Assembly (NCBI GenBank): GCA_934168305.1
Contig: CAKPNF010000002.1
Span: 107,324 to 171,323, forward strand
DNA: 64,000 nucleotides
From: an uncultured Clostridia bacterium
GTDB lineage: Bacteria > Bacillota > Clostridia > TANB77 > CAG-508
Direction: 5' to 3'
The notes under the pieces were generated by a model. The model was not told where the DNA came from. It saw nothing but the letters and a program-made list of their open reading frames with translations, and searched no databases. The translations under genes were made by a program, and so were the position numbers. Below, piece by piece: positions 16,235-25,756 of this stretch; position 1 is the stretch's first letter; every line of letters begins with the position of its first letter.

Positions 16235-17260
16235 ATGAAAGTATCAGATTTTAATTACAATTTACCAGAAGAATTAATAGCACAAGTACCATTAGAAAAA
16301 AGAGACGAATCAAGATTAATGATTTTAGATAGAGAAAAACAAACAATTGAACACAAAGTTTTTAAAGATATAATAGATTACTTAGAACCAGGTGATTGTT
16401 TAGTTAGAAATAATACAAAAGTAATTCCAGCAAGAATTTACGGAAAAAAAGAAACAGGAGCACATGTTGAATTTCTTTTACTAAATAATATTGAAGGGGA
16501 TATTTGGGAGAGTATAGTAAGACCAGGTAATAAATTACATATTGGAACAAAAGTAATATTTGGAGACGGATTGCTAGAAGCAGAAATATTAGATATAATG
16601 CCAGGTGGAACAAGAAAAGTTAAATTTTATTATAAAGGAATATTTAATGAAATATTAGATCAAATAGGATTGATGCCATTACCACCATATATACATGAAG
16701 AATTAAAAGATAGAGATAGATATCAAACTGTATATGCTAAATATGATGGCTCAGCTGCAGCACCAACAGCAGGCTTACACTTCACACCAGAGCTATTGAA
16801 AAAATTAGAAGAAAAAGGTGTAAAAATTGCAAATGTAACTTTACATGTTGGAATAGGAACATTTAGACCTGTAAAAGAAGATACAGTAGAAGCCCATGAA
16901 ATGCATTCAGAACATTATTATATAAAACAAGAAGACTGTGATAAAATAAATGAAGCAAAAAAACAAGGACATAAGGTTATATCAGTTGGAACAACATCCT
17001 GTAGAGTATTAGAAACTGTTGCAGACGAAAATACTGGAATGGTAAAACCAACTGAAGGTGATACACAAATATTTATTTATCCAGGATATAAATTTAAATG
17101 CATAGATGGATTGATTACTAATTTTCATTTACCACAATCAACTCTATTAATGCTAGTATCAGCTTTAGCAGGAAAAGATTATATAATGGGAGCATATGAA
17201 GAAGCTGTTAAAGAAAAATACCGTTTCTTTAGTTTCGGAGATGCAATGTTAATAAAATAG
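16235..17260 (+). CDS. queA: S-adenosylmethionine:tRNA ribosyltransferase-isomerase
   Basis: A 341-residue enzyme that converts 7-aminomethyl-7-deazaguanine in tRNA to epoxyqueuosine using the ribosyl part of SAM. Typical segments are the opening NYNLPEELIAQVPLEKRDESRL (shown in part), DCLVRNNTKVIPARI, GSAAAPTAGLHFTPELL, HVGIGTFRPVK, TTSCRVLE and TNFHLPQSTLLMLVSALAG. Length and order are normal. It is followed by tgt with a repeat unit in the 49-base gap, so the pair is the usual queuosine operon. Confidence 0.96.
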   Translation: MKVSDFNYNLPEELIAQVPLEKRDESRLMILDREKQTIEHKVFKDIIDYLEPGDCLVRNNTKVIPARIYGKKETGAHVEFLLLNNIEGDIWESIVRPGNKLHIGTKVIFGDGLLEAEILDIMPGGTRKVKFYYKGIFNEILDQIGLMPLPPYIHEELKDRDRYQTVYAKYDGSAAAPTAGLHFTPELLKKLEEKGVKIANVTLHVGIGTFRPVKEDTVEAHEMHSEHYYIKQEDCDKINEAKKQGHKVISVGTTSCRVLETVADENTGMVKPTEGDTQIFIYPGYKFKCIDGLITNFHLPQSTLLMLVSALAGKDYIMGAYEEAVKEKYRFFSFGDAMLIK

Positions 17261-17263
17261 CAC

Positions 17264-17292
17264 GGGATTTTGTGTGGTGGCCCATTGATCCC
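17264..17292. repeat. GGCCACCACACAAAATCCC family, single-arm copy 2
   Basis: GGGATTTTGTGTGGTGGCCC followed by ATTGATCCC is one arm of the hairpin family, inserted between queA and tgt. Its own ends (GGGAT and ATCCC) are complementary. Confidence 0.75.
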
Positions 17293-17309
17293 AGGTTTAG
17301 GAGGAAAAA

Positions 17310-18437
17310 ATGAAACACGCAGTAACATACGAATTATTACACGAATGTAAACAAACAGGAGCAAGAAGAGGAGTAATACATACTCCACATGGAGATATAC
17401 AAACACCAATATTTATGCCAGTTGGAACACAGGCAACAGTGAAATCAATGACTCCTGAAGAATTAAAAGAAGAGGTAAAAGCACAAATAATATTATCAAA
17501 TACATATCACTTATATTTAAGACCAGGTCAAGATATTGTAAAGGAAGCAGGAGGGCTTCATAACTTTATGAAATGGGATAGACCTATTTTGACAGACAGT
17601 GGAGGATTCCAAGTTTTCAGTTTAGGAGATTTAAGGACTATATCTGAAGAAGGAGTTGAATTTAAATCACATTTAGATGGAAGTAAACATTTTTTCACTC
17701 CTGAGTCAGTAATGAAAACAGAAGAAGATTTAGGTGCGGACATTATAATGGCATTTGATGAATGTTGCCCATATCCATCAACATATGAATATACAAAAAA
17801 TTCTATGGAAAGAACGACAAGGTGGGCAAAAAGATGTAAAGATGCTCATATTACAACGGACAAACAGGCTTTATTTGGCATTATTCAAGGTGGATTTTAT
17901 AAAGATTTAAGAGATAAAAGCTTAGAGGACTTGGTGGAATTAGATTTACCAGGATACGCAATAGGAGGTATAAGTGTAGGAGAACCAAAAGAAGAATTTT
18001 TAGACATATTACGATATACAGCTCCTAAAATGCCAAAAGATAAGCCAAGATATTTAATGGGAGTTGGAACACCTGATTATCTAATAGAAGCAGCAATAGC
18101 TGGAATTGATATGTGTGATTGTGTATTACCAACGAGAATAGCAAGAAATGGAACAGCATTAACATCTCATGGAAAAGTAGTAGTAAGAAATGCTACTTAT
18201 GAAAGGGACTGGGGTCCATTAGATCCAGAATGTGATTGTTATACTTGTAAAAATTACACAAGAGGTTATATCAGACATTTAGTAAAGGCAAATGAAATAT
18301 TAGGAGTAAGATTATTATCAATTCATAATTTAAGATTCTTGACTAATTTGATGGAAAGAGTTAGAATAGAAATAGAGAATGATAATTTATTAACATTTAA
18401 AAATGAATTTTATAAAAAATATGGGTATATTAATTAA
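17310..18437 (+). CDS. tgt: tRNA-guanine transglycosylase
   Basis: A 375-residue TIM-barrel enzyme that swaps guanine 34 for preQ1 in tRNAs with GUN anticodons. It shows the catalytic Asp in TDSGGFQVFSLG, the second active-site region VLPTRIARNGTALTSHG, and the zinc site CDCYTCKNYTRGYIRHL. Length is typical of bacterial Tgt. RBS AGGAGG precedes ATG 17310. It forms the queuosine pair with queA; the membrane protein gene that follows 26 bases later may be in the same transcript. Confidence 0.97.
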   Translation: MKHAVTYELLHECKQTGARRGVIHTPHGDIQTPIFMPVGTQATVKSMTPEELKEEVKAQIILSNTYHLYLRPGQDIVKEAGGLHNFMKWDRPILTDSGGFQVFSLGDLRTISEEGVEFKSHLDGSKHFFTPESVMKTEEDLGADIIMAFDECCPYPSTYEYTKNSMERTTRWAKRCKDAHITTDKQALFGIIQGGFYKDLRDKSLEDLVELDLPGYAIGGISVGEPKEEFLDILRYTAPKMPKDKPRYLMGVGTPDYLIEAAIAGIDMCDCVLPTRIARNGTALTSHGKVVVRNATYERDWGPLDPECDCYTCKNYTRGYIRHLVKANEILGVRLLSIHNLRFLTNLMERVRIEIENDNLLTFKNEFYKKYGYIN

Positions 18438-18463
18438 TATTTATATTTTGGAGGGGATTACAA

Positions 18464-19846
18464 ATGAATTTAATTGATGAAAGTTTAGAAACAAAAAAAA
18501 CAGATAATTCTAAAAAAATAGCTAAAATAATACTTATAGTAATGTTAGTTTTAGTAGTCTTTATTATAGGAACAATTATTGCAATAGTATACATAAAAGA
18601 TAGTGAATTAAAACTTTATATCAATGGAAGTACAAACGAAAAAGTAAAACAAATGATGCTTGTAGAGAGTGATGGAACAGTATACTTTCCAATAAAAGAT
18701 ATAGCCTCATATTTAGGATATGAAAGCTTTAATGGAGAATATGTAGATAAATCAGAAGACCAAAGTAAATGTTATATACAAAGTGAAGATGAAATTACCA
18801 ATTTCACTTTAAATTCTAATAAAATATATAAATTAACAATTTCAGACAATGATACAAATTATAGCTATTATTATTCATCTAAACCAGTAAAAGCAACAAA
18901 TGGAAAATTATACGCATCAACAGATATGCTTGAAAAAGCATTTAACATATCATTTAATTATGATACAAACAAACAAAGAGTGTATATATATACAATGCCA
19001 TTTTTAATTGATGCATATAAAACTAAAATTTTAGATTATGGTTATGAACAAATTAGTGATAACTTTACAAATAAAAAGACTGTACTTAATAACATATTAG
19101 TTGTAACTAAAAACCAAGATAAAACTTATGCTGTTATTGATATACAAGGAAATGTTATTATAGAGCCTAAATATGATTATATAGAATACTTACCAAATTC
19201 AGGAGATTTTTTAGTTAAAAGTAATAATAAAGTAGGAATTATATCTACAAAAAGAGAAACAAAAATACAAATATTATATGATAGCTTGGAATTAATAGAT
19301 AGTGATTCTGGATTATACCTAGCAAAAAAAGATAATAAATATGGAGTAATAGACTCAAAAGGAAATATAAAAATTTACATTGAATATGATAAAATAGGTG
19401 TTGATAATACAAAATTTGAACAAAACAATATAAAAAATAAATATGTATTAGACAATGGAATGATACCTGTACAAAAAGGCGATAAATGGGGAGCATTTGA
19501 TAAAAGTGGAAACCAAGTATTAGGATTTGAATATGATAGTTTTGGATACATTGCATCAAATAATAGAGACGCAATAAACTTATTAATAATACCAAGTTAT
19601 AATATGTTAATTGCATGTCAAAATAATAAATATGCATTAATTAATTCATCAGGAAAGACAATAGTTCAACCTATAATTGATGATGTATATATGACAATAA
19701 ATTCAGGAAAAAAATACTATTATATGAATGTTAATAATAAAATTATAAATGTAGAAGAATGGTTAGATGATGTTTATAAACCAAATAAAAACGAAAAAAC
19801 AAATTCTACTAATACAACAATAGAAGAAAACAAAACAACAGAATAA
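18464..19846 (+). CDS. Membrane-anchored WG-repeat protein with stalk-type domain
   Basis: A 460-residue protein. A cytoplasmic tail of about 25 residues precedes one membrane helix (IILIVMLVLVVFIIGTIIAI). Outside, residues 50-185 resemble the copper-amine-oxidase N-terminal (stalk) domain (GTVYFPIKDIASYLGYE, KLYASTDMLEKAFNI). Residues 200-430 hold several WG-type repeats (YAVIDIQGNVIIEPKYDYIE, YGVIDSKGNIKIYIEYDKI, WGAFDKSGNQVLGFEYDSF, YALINSSGKTIVQPIIDDV). The tail is rich in Thr, Asn and Glu. Such proteins are surface scaffolds of unknown ligand. GGAGG precedes the ATG and a clear terminator follows. Confidence 0.8.
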   Translation: MNLIDESLETKKTDNSKKIAKIILIVMLVLVVFIIGTIIAIVYIKDSELKLYINGSTNEKVKQMMLVESDGTVYFPIKDIASYLGYESFNGEYVDKSEDQSKCYIQSEDEITNFTLNSNKIYKLTISDNDTNYSYYYSSKPVKATNGKLYASTDMLEKAFNISFNYDTNKQRVYIYTMPFLIDAYKTKILDYGYEQISDNFTNKKTVLNNILVVTKNQDKTYAVIDIQGNVIIEPKYDYIEYLPNSGDFLVKSNNKVGIISTKRETKIQILYDSLELIDSDSGLYLAKKDNKYGVIDSKGNIKIYIEYDKIGVDNTKFEQNNIKNKYVLDNGMIPVQKGDKWGAFDKSGNQVLGFEYDSFGYIASNNRDAINLLIIPSYNMLIACQNNKYALINSSGKTIVQPIIDDVYMTINSGKKYYYMNVNNKIINVEEWLDDVYKPNKNEKTNSTNTTIEENKTTE

Positions 19847-19854
19847 TAAAATAT

Positions 19855-19881
19855 GAAAAAAAGGAGATTTCTCCTTTTTTT
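19855..19881 (+). terminator. Terminator after the queA-tgt-WG unit
   Basis: AAAAAAAGGAGA and TCTCCTTTTTTTT form a tight stem ending in eight T. Confidence 0.85.
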
Positions 19882-20003
19882 TGTTGTCACAGTTCAAAAG
19901 GACGCCCTTTTTTAACCAAGTTTTTTTATAAAGAAATAACATATTTTTAATAACTTATGAATATAAATATATATAGCAAACTAAAGATACAAGGAGAATA
20001 TAT

Positions 20004-21164
20004 ATGTTTAATGTAACAGTATTAAAAATGAAAGATATACTTAAATATCTTGTAGGAATTATATTAACAGTAACTTTTGTTATATATACCACAAGATATT
20101 TTTCATCAAATACAAAAAATAAAGTGAATGAAGAAAAAAAACAAAGTAAAATAGAAATATCTCAACAAATAGATCTAACAAGTTGCTTGGATAAAACAAT
20201 TCCAACCATGTCAAGTATAAATACAGAGAATAATAAAACTGAAAAAAAAACAGAAAATTATTTAGAAGAATTTATAAAAACAGAAATAAGTAGTATAAAG
20301 GGCATTGAGAAGATAGAGAAAAGTAATAATTTTGAAAGTGAAAATAAAGAGTCAGAGCAAAATGAAAAAAAAGATACAGAAGAAAAAGTAACATTAGCAA
20401 ACACAGGAGAGACAAATACAGAAGTAGTTACACAAAATCCAATAACAGAAAGTTATAATGCAGAATATGGAAAAGTAAAAATAAAAAATCAAACAACATA
20501 TAATTTAACACAAGAAATATTAAAACCAGATATAGCAATAAATAATAAAAATATTTTAATTTTTCATACACACAGTTGTGAAAGCTATACACCAAGTGAA
20601 AAATATTCATATACTCAAACAGGAAATTACAGGACAACTGATTTGAATTATACAGTGACAAGAGTAGGAACAGAGTTAGAAAATTATTTAAAACAATATA
20701 ATTTAAATGTCGTACATAATACATCTTATCATGACTATCCTTCATACAATGGATCATATACACGCTCATTGCAAACAGTAGAAAACATGTTACAAACAAC
20801 ATCATCAGATATAATAATAGATTTACATAGAGATGCAATAGGATCAAGACCAGATTATGCACCAACTGTGAAGATAGGAGAAGATTATGCAGCACAAATA
20901 ATGTTTGTAATTGGAACAAATGAAGGTGGATTGTTTCATCCAAATTGGAATGAAAATTTGAAATTTGCTGTAAAAGTTCAAGAAAAAGCGGAAGAAATGT
21001 ATCCTGGATTGTTTAAGCCTATTATGCTTACTAAATCTAGGTATAATCAACATACCGGAAAATATGCTAATATTATTGAAGTTGGTGCCACGGGTAATAC
21101 TTTAGAACAGTGTTTGACTAGTATGAAATATTTATCAGCAATTATAAACGAGATTTTAAAATAG
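20004..21164 (+). CDS. spoIIP: Stage II sporulation protein P
   Basis: A 386-residue cell-wall amidase/endopeptidase that, with SpoIID and SpoIIM, thins septal peptidoglycan so the mother cell can engulf the forespore. After a membrane anchor (ILKYLVGIILTVTFVIYTT) and a Glu/Lys/Asn-rich linker, the catalytic domain starts near residue 180: ILIFHTHSCESY with the zinc His and Glu, IIIDLHRDAIGS, QHTGKYANIIEVGATGNTLEQC. The motifs are complete. AAGGAG precedes ATG 20004. The usual partner gpr is not adjacent here. Confidence 0.93.
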   Translation: MFNVTVLKMKDILKYLVGIILTVTFVIYTTRYFSSNTKNKVNEEKKQSKIEISQQIDLTSCLDKTIPTMSSINTENNKTEKKTENYLEEFIKTEISSIKGIEKIEKSNNFESENKESEQNEKKDTEEKVTLANTGETNTEVVTQNPITESYNAEYGKVKIKNQTTYNLTQEILKPDIAINNKNILIFHTHSCESYTPSEKYSYTQTGNYRTTDLNYTVTRVGTELENYLKQYNLNVVHNTSYHDYPSYNGSYTRSLQTVENMLQTTSSDIIIDLHRDAIGSRPDYAPTVKIGEDYAAQIMFVIGTNEGGLFHPNWNENLKFAVKVQEKAEEMYPGLFKPIMLTKSRYNQHTGKYANIIEVGATGNTLEQCLTSMKYLSAIINEILK

Positions 21165-21165
21165 A

Positions 21166-21255
21166 TGAGTTAAGTGGGAGTAAGGGGCCACCACACAAAA
21201 TCCCTGTGAACCAATGGGGATTTTGTGTGGTGGCCCCTTACTCCCACTTAACTCA
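21166..21255. repeat. Perfect hairpin repeat, GGCCACCACACAAAATCCC family, copy 3
   Basis: The left arm 21166-21204 and the right arm 21217-21255 are exactly complementary over 39 bases with a 12-base loop. It starts two bases after the spoIIP stop codon and could end its transcript. Outer parts (TGAGTTAAGTGGGAGTAAGG) differ from copy 1, so only the core is shared. Confidence 0.92.
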
Positions 21256-21300
21256 TTCAGGTGCTTGCACTTTAATTTTTCAAAATTTTTATAGAAAGTG

Positions 21301-21328
21301 TTGACAAAAAAATTCATAAGCATATAAT
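21301..21328 (+). promoter_or_regulatory. Promoter of the metal-resistance operon
   Basis: TTGACA at 21301-21306 and TATAAT at 21323-21328 with a 16-base spacer. Confidence 0.75.
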
Positions 21329-21337
21329 ATAATTACA

Positions 21338-21355
21338 TATGAATAATTATTCATA
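21338..21355. promoter_or_regulatory. ArsR/SmtB-type operator
   Basis: TATGAATAATTATTCATA is a perfect 18-base palindrome placed over the expected transcription start. The ATGAA-N-TTCAT form is that of known SmtB/CadC operators, so the downstream regulator probably represses its own operon until metal binds. Confidence 0.75.
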
Positions 21356-21381
21356 CAATCAAATGAAAAAGGGAGGAAAAT

Positions 21382-21735
21382 ATGGAAGAAAATTTTACAG
21401 AATGCAACATATTGCATGAAGGAACAGTAAAAAAAGTAAAACAAAAAATGCCAGAAGACGGCTTTATATATGATTTAGCAGAACTATTTAAAGTATTTGC
21501 AGATTCAACAAGAATGAAAATAATATATGCTTTATTAGAAGAAGAATTGTGTGTATGTGACATTGCAAATATTGTAGGAACAACGCAATCAGCAATATCA
21601 CATCAATTAAGATTATTAAAACAATCAAAATTAGTAAAATTTAGAAGAGAAGGAAAAATAATATTTTACAGTTTAGACGATGAGCACATCGAACAAATTG
21701 TAAAGAAAGGAAGTGAACATATTGAAGAGTTATAA
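21382..21735 (+). CDS. ArsR/SmtB-family metal-sensing repressor (CadC-like)
   Basis: A 117-residue winged-helix repressor. The core LAELFKVFADSTRMKIIYAL, metal-site-like ELCVCDIANIVGTTQSAISHQLRLLKQSKLV and wing FRREGKIIFYSL follow the CadC/SmtB plan (given here in pieces of one helix-turn-helix). The cysteines in LCVCDI, with C11 near the N-terminus, could form the alpha-3N type thiolate site for Cd, Pb or Zn. It is followed immediately by its target-type gene, a P-type ATPase, and sits behind a matching operator, so self-repression released by metal is expected. Confidence 0.9.
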   Translation: MEENFTECNILHEGTVKKVKQKMPEDGFIYDLAELFKVFADSTRMKIIYALLEEELCVCDIANIVGTTQSAISHQLRLLKQSKLVKFRREGKIIFYSLDDEHIEQIVKKGSEHIEEL

Positions 21736-23785
21736 GTATACATTAGAAGGGTTGGACTGTGCGGCATGTGCAAAAAAAGTAGAAGATGAAATAGCAAACA
21801 CAGAAGGATATGAAGATGTAGTTGTTAATTTTTCAACACTAAAATTAACGTTTAAAACAGATAAACCAAGTCCAAAAAAGGAAATAACAAAATTAGTTCA
21901 AAAATTAGAACCAGATGTTGAAGTTCTTGAAGATGGGGAAGAAAATAAAGATAAAGAAGAACATAATGGAAATGATATTGCTAGAATTATTATAGGAATT
22001 GCAATATATTTAATTGCTTTAATTGGAAATCTCAATACAATTGTTACAAGTGCATTAACAATAATAGCATTTGCAATATTACTATACAAAACAACCAAAA
22101 AAGGATTTAAACAATTATTTAAAAACAAAGTATTAGATGAAAATATGTTAATCGTTGTATCAGCAATTGGAGCATATTTGGTTGGAAAAAATTCAGAAGG
22201 ATTAATGGTTATAACTTTATATGAAATAGGAAAAATATTAGAATCAAAAGCAGTTAACAAAACAAGAAAATCAATATCAAATTTAATGAATATAAAACCA
22301 GAATATGCAAATCTAAAACAAGGTGAAGAATGGAAACAAGTAACTCCAGATGAAGTAAAAATAGGAGATGTAATTCTTATAAAAACAGGAGAAAAAATTC
22401 CACTAGATGGTATTGTTATAAAAGGAAATGCTCAAATTGATAATTCAGCATTAACAGGTGAAAGCAAATTAATAGAAGTCGCGGAAAATAGCAAAGTTTT
22501 ATCAGGAAGCATAAATACAAATGGCCTAATAGAAGTAAAAGTTGAGCAAACATATGAAAATAGCACAGTAAGTCAAATTTTAAATTTAGTTGAAAATGCA
22601 ACAGATAAAAAAGCAAAAACAGAAACATTTGTATCAAAAGCAGCAAAAATATATACACCAGTTGTAATGGGGCTTGCACTATTAGTAGCAATATTCATGC
22701 CACTAATTATAGCAGGAGTTACTTACAAAGAAAGTATTTACAAAGCACTAATATTTCTAGTAATTTCATGTCCATGCTCAATAGCAATATCAGTTCCATT
22801 AAGTTATTTTTCAGGAATAGGAAAAGCGTCTAAAAAAGGAATATTAATTAAAGGTAGTGAATATCTAGATGGAATAAAAGATATCAAAGAAATTATATTT
22901 GATAAAACAGGAACAATTACAACAGGAAAATTTGCGGTATCAGAAATAAATGCAATTGATGCAAATTATACTAAGCAAGATGTTTTAAAATATTTTGCAA
23001 TGGGTGAAAAAAATTCAAACCATCCAATAGCAAAATCGATATTAAAGAAATATGAAGAAGTATCAAAAGAAATAGAAAACGTTGAAAATTTTGAAGAAGT
23101 TTCGGGAAAAGGACTTCAATATCAATATGAAGGAAAGACAATAAAAATAGGAAATGCAGAATTCACAAATGCAGACAAAGAAAATATTGTCGGAACAGTT
23201 TTATACTTAAATATAGACGGAAATGTTGTTGGAAAAATAGTTCTAACAGACGAAATAAAACCATCAACAAAAGCAACAATGGAAAAACTTCATAAGTTAG
23301 GAATAAAAACAAAAATGTTTACAGGAGACAAAAAAGAAATTGCAGAAAAAATTGCAAAAGAAGTTGGTATAAAAGCAGTAAAAGCAGAAATGTTGCCACA
23401 AGACAAATACAATGAATTAGATACAATAATTGCAAAAAGAGATGAACATCAAAAAGTTGCATTTGTTGGTGATGGAATAAATGATAGCCCAGTACTAGCA
23501 AGAGCAGATGTTGGAATTTCAATGGGCGGAATCGGTTCAAGCTCAGCAATAGAAGCATCTGATGCTGTAATTATGACAGATGAACTTTCTAAAATTGTTG
23601 ATGCAATTGAAGTTTCTAAAAAGACAAATAAAATTATTAAACAAAATTTAATATTCTCAATAGGTGTTAAAATATTGACATTAATTTTAAGTTTACTAGG
23701 TGTTGCAGATATGTGGCAAGCGGTTTTTGCTGATGTTGGTGTTACTTTGATTACAATATTTAATACACTTAGAATTTTAAAATAA
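21722..23785 (+). CDS. Heavy-metal P1B-type ATPase (Cd/Zn/Pb exporter)
   Basis: About 687 residues. It has one N-terminal HMA domain with GLDCAACAKKVE, membrane helices, the actuator motif LTGES, the metal-selective CPC in ISCPCSIAISVP, the phosphorylation site DKTGTITTG, and GDGINDSP in the hinge. The CPC motif and the CadC-like neighbour point to export of Cd, Zn or Pb rather than Cu. TTG 21722 fits the ribosome site AAGGA at 21707-21711; an alternative GTG at 21713 lies too close to it. Either start overlaps the repressor gene, so the two are translationally coupled. Confidence 0.92.
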   Translation: MKSYKYTLEGLDCAACAKKVEDEIANTEGYEDVVVNFSTLKLTFKTDKPSPKKEITKLVQKLEPDVEVLEDGEENKDKEEHNGNDIARIIIGIAIYLIALIGNLNTIVTSALTIIAFAILLYKTTKKGFKQLFKNKVLDENMLIVVSAIGAYLVGKNSEGLMVITLYEIGKILESKAVNKTRKSISNLMNIKPEYANLKQGEEWKQVTPDEVKIGDVILIKTGEKIPLDGIVIKGNAQIDNSALTGESKLIEVAENSKVLSGSINTNGLIEVKVEQTYENSTVSQILNLVENATDKKAKTETFVSKAAKIYTPVVMGLALLVAIFMPLIIAGVTYKESIYKALIFLVISCPCSIAISVPLSYFSGIGKASKKGILIKGSEYLDGIKDIKEIIFDKTGTITTGKFAVSEINAIDANYTKQDVLKYFAMGEKNSNHPIAKSILKKYEEVSKEIENVENFEEVSGKGLQYQYEGKTIKIGNAEFTNADKENIVGTVLYLNIDGNVVGKIVLTDEIKPSTKATMEKLHKLGIKTKMFTGDKKEIAEKIAKEVGIKAVKAEMLPQDKYNELDTIIAKRDEHQKVAFVGDGINDSPVLARADVGISMGGIGSSSAIEASDAVIMTDELSKIVDAIEVSKKTNKIIKQNLIFSIGVKILTLILSLLGVADMWQAVFADVGVTLITIFNTLRILK

Positions 23786-23790
23786 AAAGA

Positions 23791-23831
23791 AAAAACTGTT
23801 TTTAAGGACGGAGGAGAAAAACAGTTTTTTT
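23791..23831 (+). terminator. Terminator of the metal operon
   Basis: AAAAACTGTTTTT and AAAAACAGTTTTTTT pair around a 13-base loop and end in a T run. Confidence 0.75.
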
Positions 23832-23954
23832 CTATTTTTTATATAATTAAAAAAATTAAAAAAATTAAAAAAATTAATACATAACTCTTTTATAACTTAA
23901 AAACTTATGGTATATTATAAGCATAAAATAATTATGCGAAAGGGAAAAAGAAAA

Positions 23955-25646
23955 ATGAAACAAAGAATGACAAAAGAACAAATAGAAAAAAAGAAAAAAA
24001 GAATAATAAAAATATTTATAACAATAATATCAATTATAATAATAGGAATTATAGCTTATAACATAAATAATTACATAATACTTGACAAAAATAAAAATAT
24101 CAATTTAGTAATAAACAACAAAAATGTAACATCAAACTTAAAAAAAGAAATCATAATAGAAGATGACAACGTATATTTATCAAAACAAGATTTAGGAAAC
24201 TTTTTTGATAAATACATATATGAAGATACAGAAAATGATAATATAGTAACAACCTACAATAACAAAATAGCATCAATAAGTTTAGAAAAAAATCAAATAA
24301 ATATAAATGGTTCAAACAAAAATATATATGCACATGCAGAAAATAGAGATGGAACAATTTATATTCCAATAAAAGAACTAGAAGATATATATGGAATTGA
24401 AATTAAATACATAGAGAATACAAAAGTATTAACAATTGATTCAATATCAAAAGAACAAAAAAAGGCAATAATAACAAAAAATGTAGCAGTAAAATCATCA
24501 ACAAAATTTATTGCCAAAACAATAGATAGAGTGAAAAAAGGAAGCTATGTTATAGTGATTTCAGAAGATAATGGCTATGCAAAAATAAGAACAGAGAATG
24601 GAAAAGTAGGGTTTGTAAAATCTAATAAAATTGCAAATACTGTTATTGTAAGAGAAGAAATACAAGAACAAAAGCAAATAGATGGAAAAGTAAATTTAGT
24701 TTGGGATTATTACTCAGAAGTAGCTTCTGCACCTGATAGAACAGGAGTTACAATGGATGGAGTGAATGTAGTATCACCGGCATTTTTTCACTTAAATTCT
24801 AAGGGAAATCTAACAGAAAATATAGGACAAGAAGGCAAAAAGTATATAGAATGGGCACATAATAATGGATATAAAGTTTGGCCAATGGTACAAAATGCTG
24901 GAAGTGGAATGATAAGTGTAACATCAGAGATAATGAACGATTATAATAAAAGGCAAGAGTTAATAAATGAAATAGTATCTGCATGTGTTAAATACAAATT
25001 AGATGGAATTAATTTAGATTTTGAAAATATGAAACAAGAAGATAAAGATATGTATTCAAGATTTGTAATAGAATTAACACCAAGATTAAAAGACATGGGA
25101 GTGGTAATCTCAGTTGATGTTACTGCACCAGATGGATCAGAAACATGGTCAATGTGTTTTGATAGACACGTAATAGGTGATGTTGCTGATTATATAGTAT
25201 TTATGGCGTATGACCAATATGGAGCATCAAGTAATAAATCAGGAACTACTGCAGGGTATAATTGGGTTGAATTAAGTCTTAACAAATTTTTAAAAACAGA
25301 AGAAATAGAAAATTCAAAAATAATATTAGCAATTCCATTATATGCAAGATTATGGACTGAAGATAGTTCGGGAAAAGTCGTAAAACAAAGTACAGTTCCA
25401 TTAAAAAATATGAATAGTATAATTCCAGAAAGCACTAACAAACAATGGAATGATGATTTAAAACAATACTATGTAGAATATAAGGATAATTCGTACACTA
25501 AAAAAATATGGATTGAAGATGAAAAGTCATTAAAAGAAAAAATATCTTTAATTACAAATAATAATTTAGGTGGAGTAGCATCTTGGGAAAAGGGAATGGA
25601 AACAGATAATTTCTGGAAATTTTTAAAACAAGAAATTAGTAAATAG
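23955..25646 (+). CDS. GH18-family cell-wall hydrolase with stalk and SH3 domains
   Basis: About 563 residues. A Lys-rich tail and one membrane helix (IFITIISIIIIGIIAY) anchor it. A copper-amine-oxidase-like stalk domain (about 55-165) and a bacterial SH3 domain (about 180-235, VAVKSSTKFIAKTIDRVKKG) follow. The rest is a GH18 barrel: DGINLDFENM contains the catalytic DxxDxDxE Glu, and VFMAYDQYG and AIPLYARLW are later barrel strands. This branch resembles spore-cortex hydrolases such as YaaH/YdhD. ATG 23955 follows AAAGGG; the earlier in-frame ATG at 23907 lacks a ribosome site. Confidence 0.85.
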   Translation: MKQRMTKEQIEKKKKRIIKIFITIISIIIIGIIAYNINNYIILDKNKNINLVINNKNVTSNLKKEIIIEDDNVYLSKQDLGNFFDKYIYEDTENDNIVTTYNNKIASISLEKNQININGSNKNIYAHAENRDGTIYIPIKELEDIYGIEIKYIENTKVLTIDSISKEQKKAIITKNVAVKSSTKFIAKTIDRVKKGSYVIVISEDNGYAKIRTENGKVGFVKSNKIANTVIVREEIQEQKQIDGKVNLVWDYYSEVASAPDRTGVTMDGVNVVSPAFFHLNSKGNLTENIGQEGKKYIEWAHNNGYKVWPMVQNAGSGMISVTSEIMNDYNKRQELINEIVSACVKYKLDGINLDFENMKQEDKDMYSRFVIELTPRLKDMGVVISVDVTAPDGSETWSMCFDRHVIGDVADYIVFMAYDQYGASSNKSGTTAGYNWVELSLNKFLKTEEIENSKIILAIPLYARLWTEDSSGKVVKQSTVPLKNMNSIIPESTNKQWNDDLKQYYVEYKDNSYTKKIWIEDEKSLKEKISLITNNNLGGVASWEKGMETDNFWKFLKQEISK

Positions 25647-25693
25647 AAAACAACAAAAAATTACAATAATATTCTAATTTTTTGCGAAAACTC

Positions 25694-25723
25694 TTGACTT
25701 TTAAGAGGTTACAAATATATAAT
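25694..25723 (+). promoter_or_regulatory. sigH promoter
   Basis: TTGACT at 25694-25699 and TATAAT at 25718-25723, spacer 18 bases. It lies inside the longest possible reading frame of sigH, which supports the internal ATG at 25757 as the true start. Confidence 0.65.
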
Positions 25724-25756
25724 GACAAAAAGCACATTTGGAGGTATTTTAGACAT

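Noticed and set aside
25682..25756. N-terminal extension of sigH
   Set aside because: It overlaps a good promoter (25694-25723) and lacks homology to SigH; ATG 25757 follows GGAGG.
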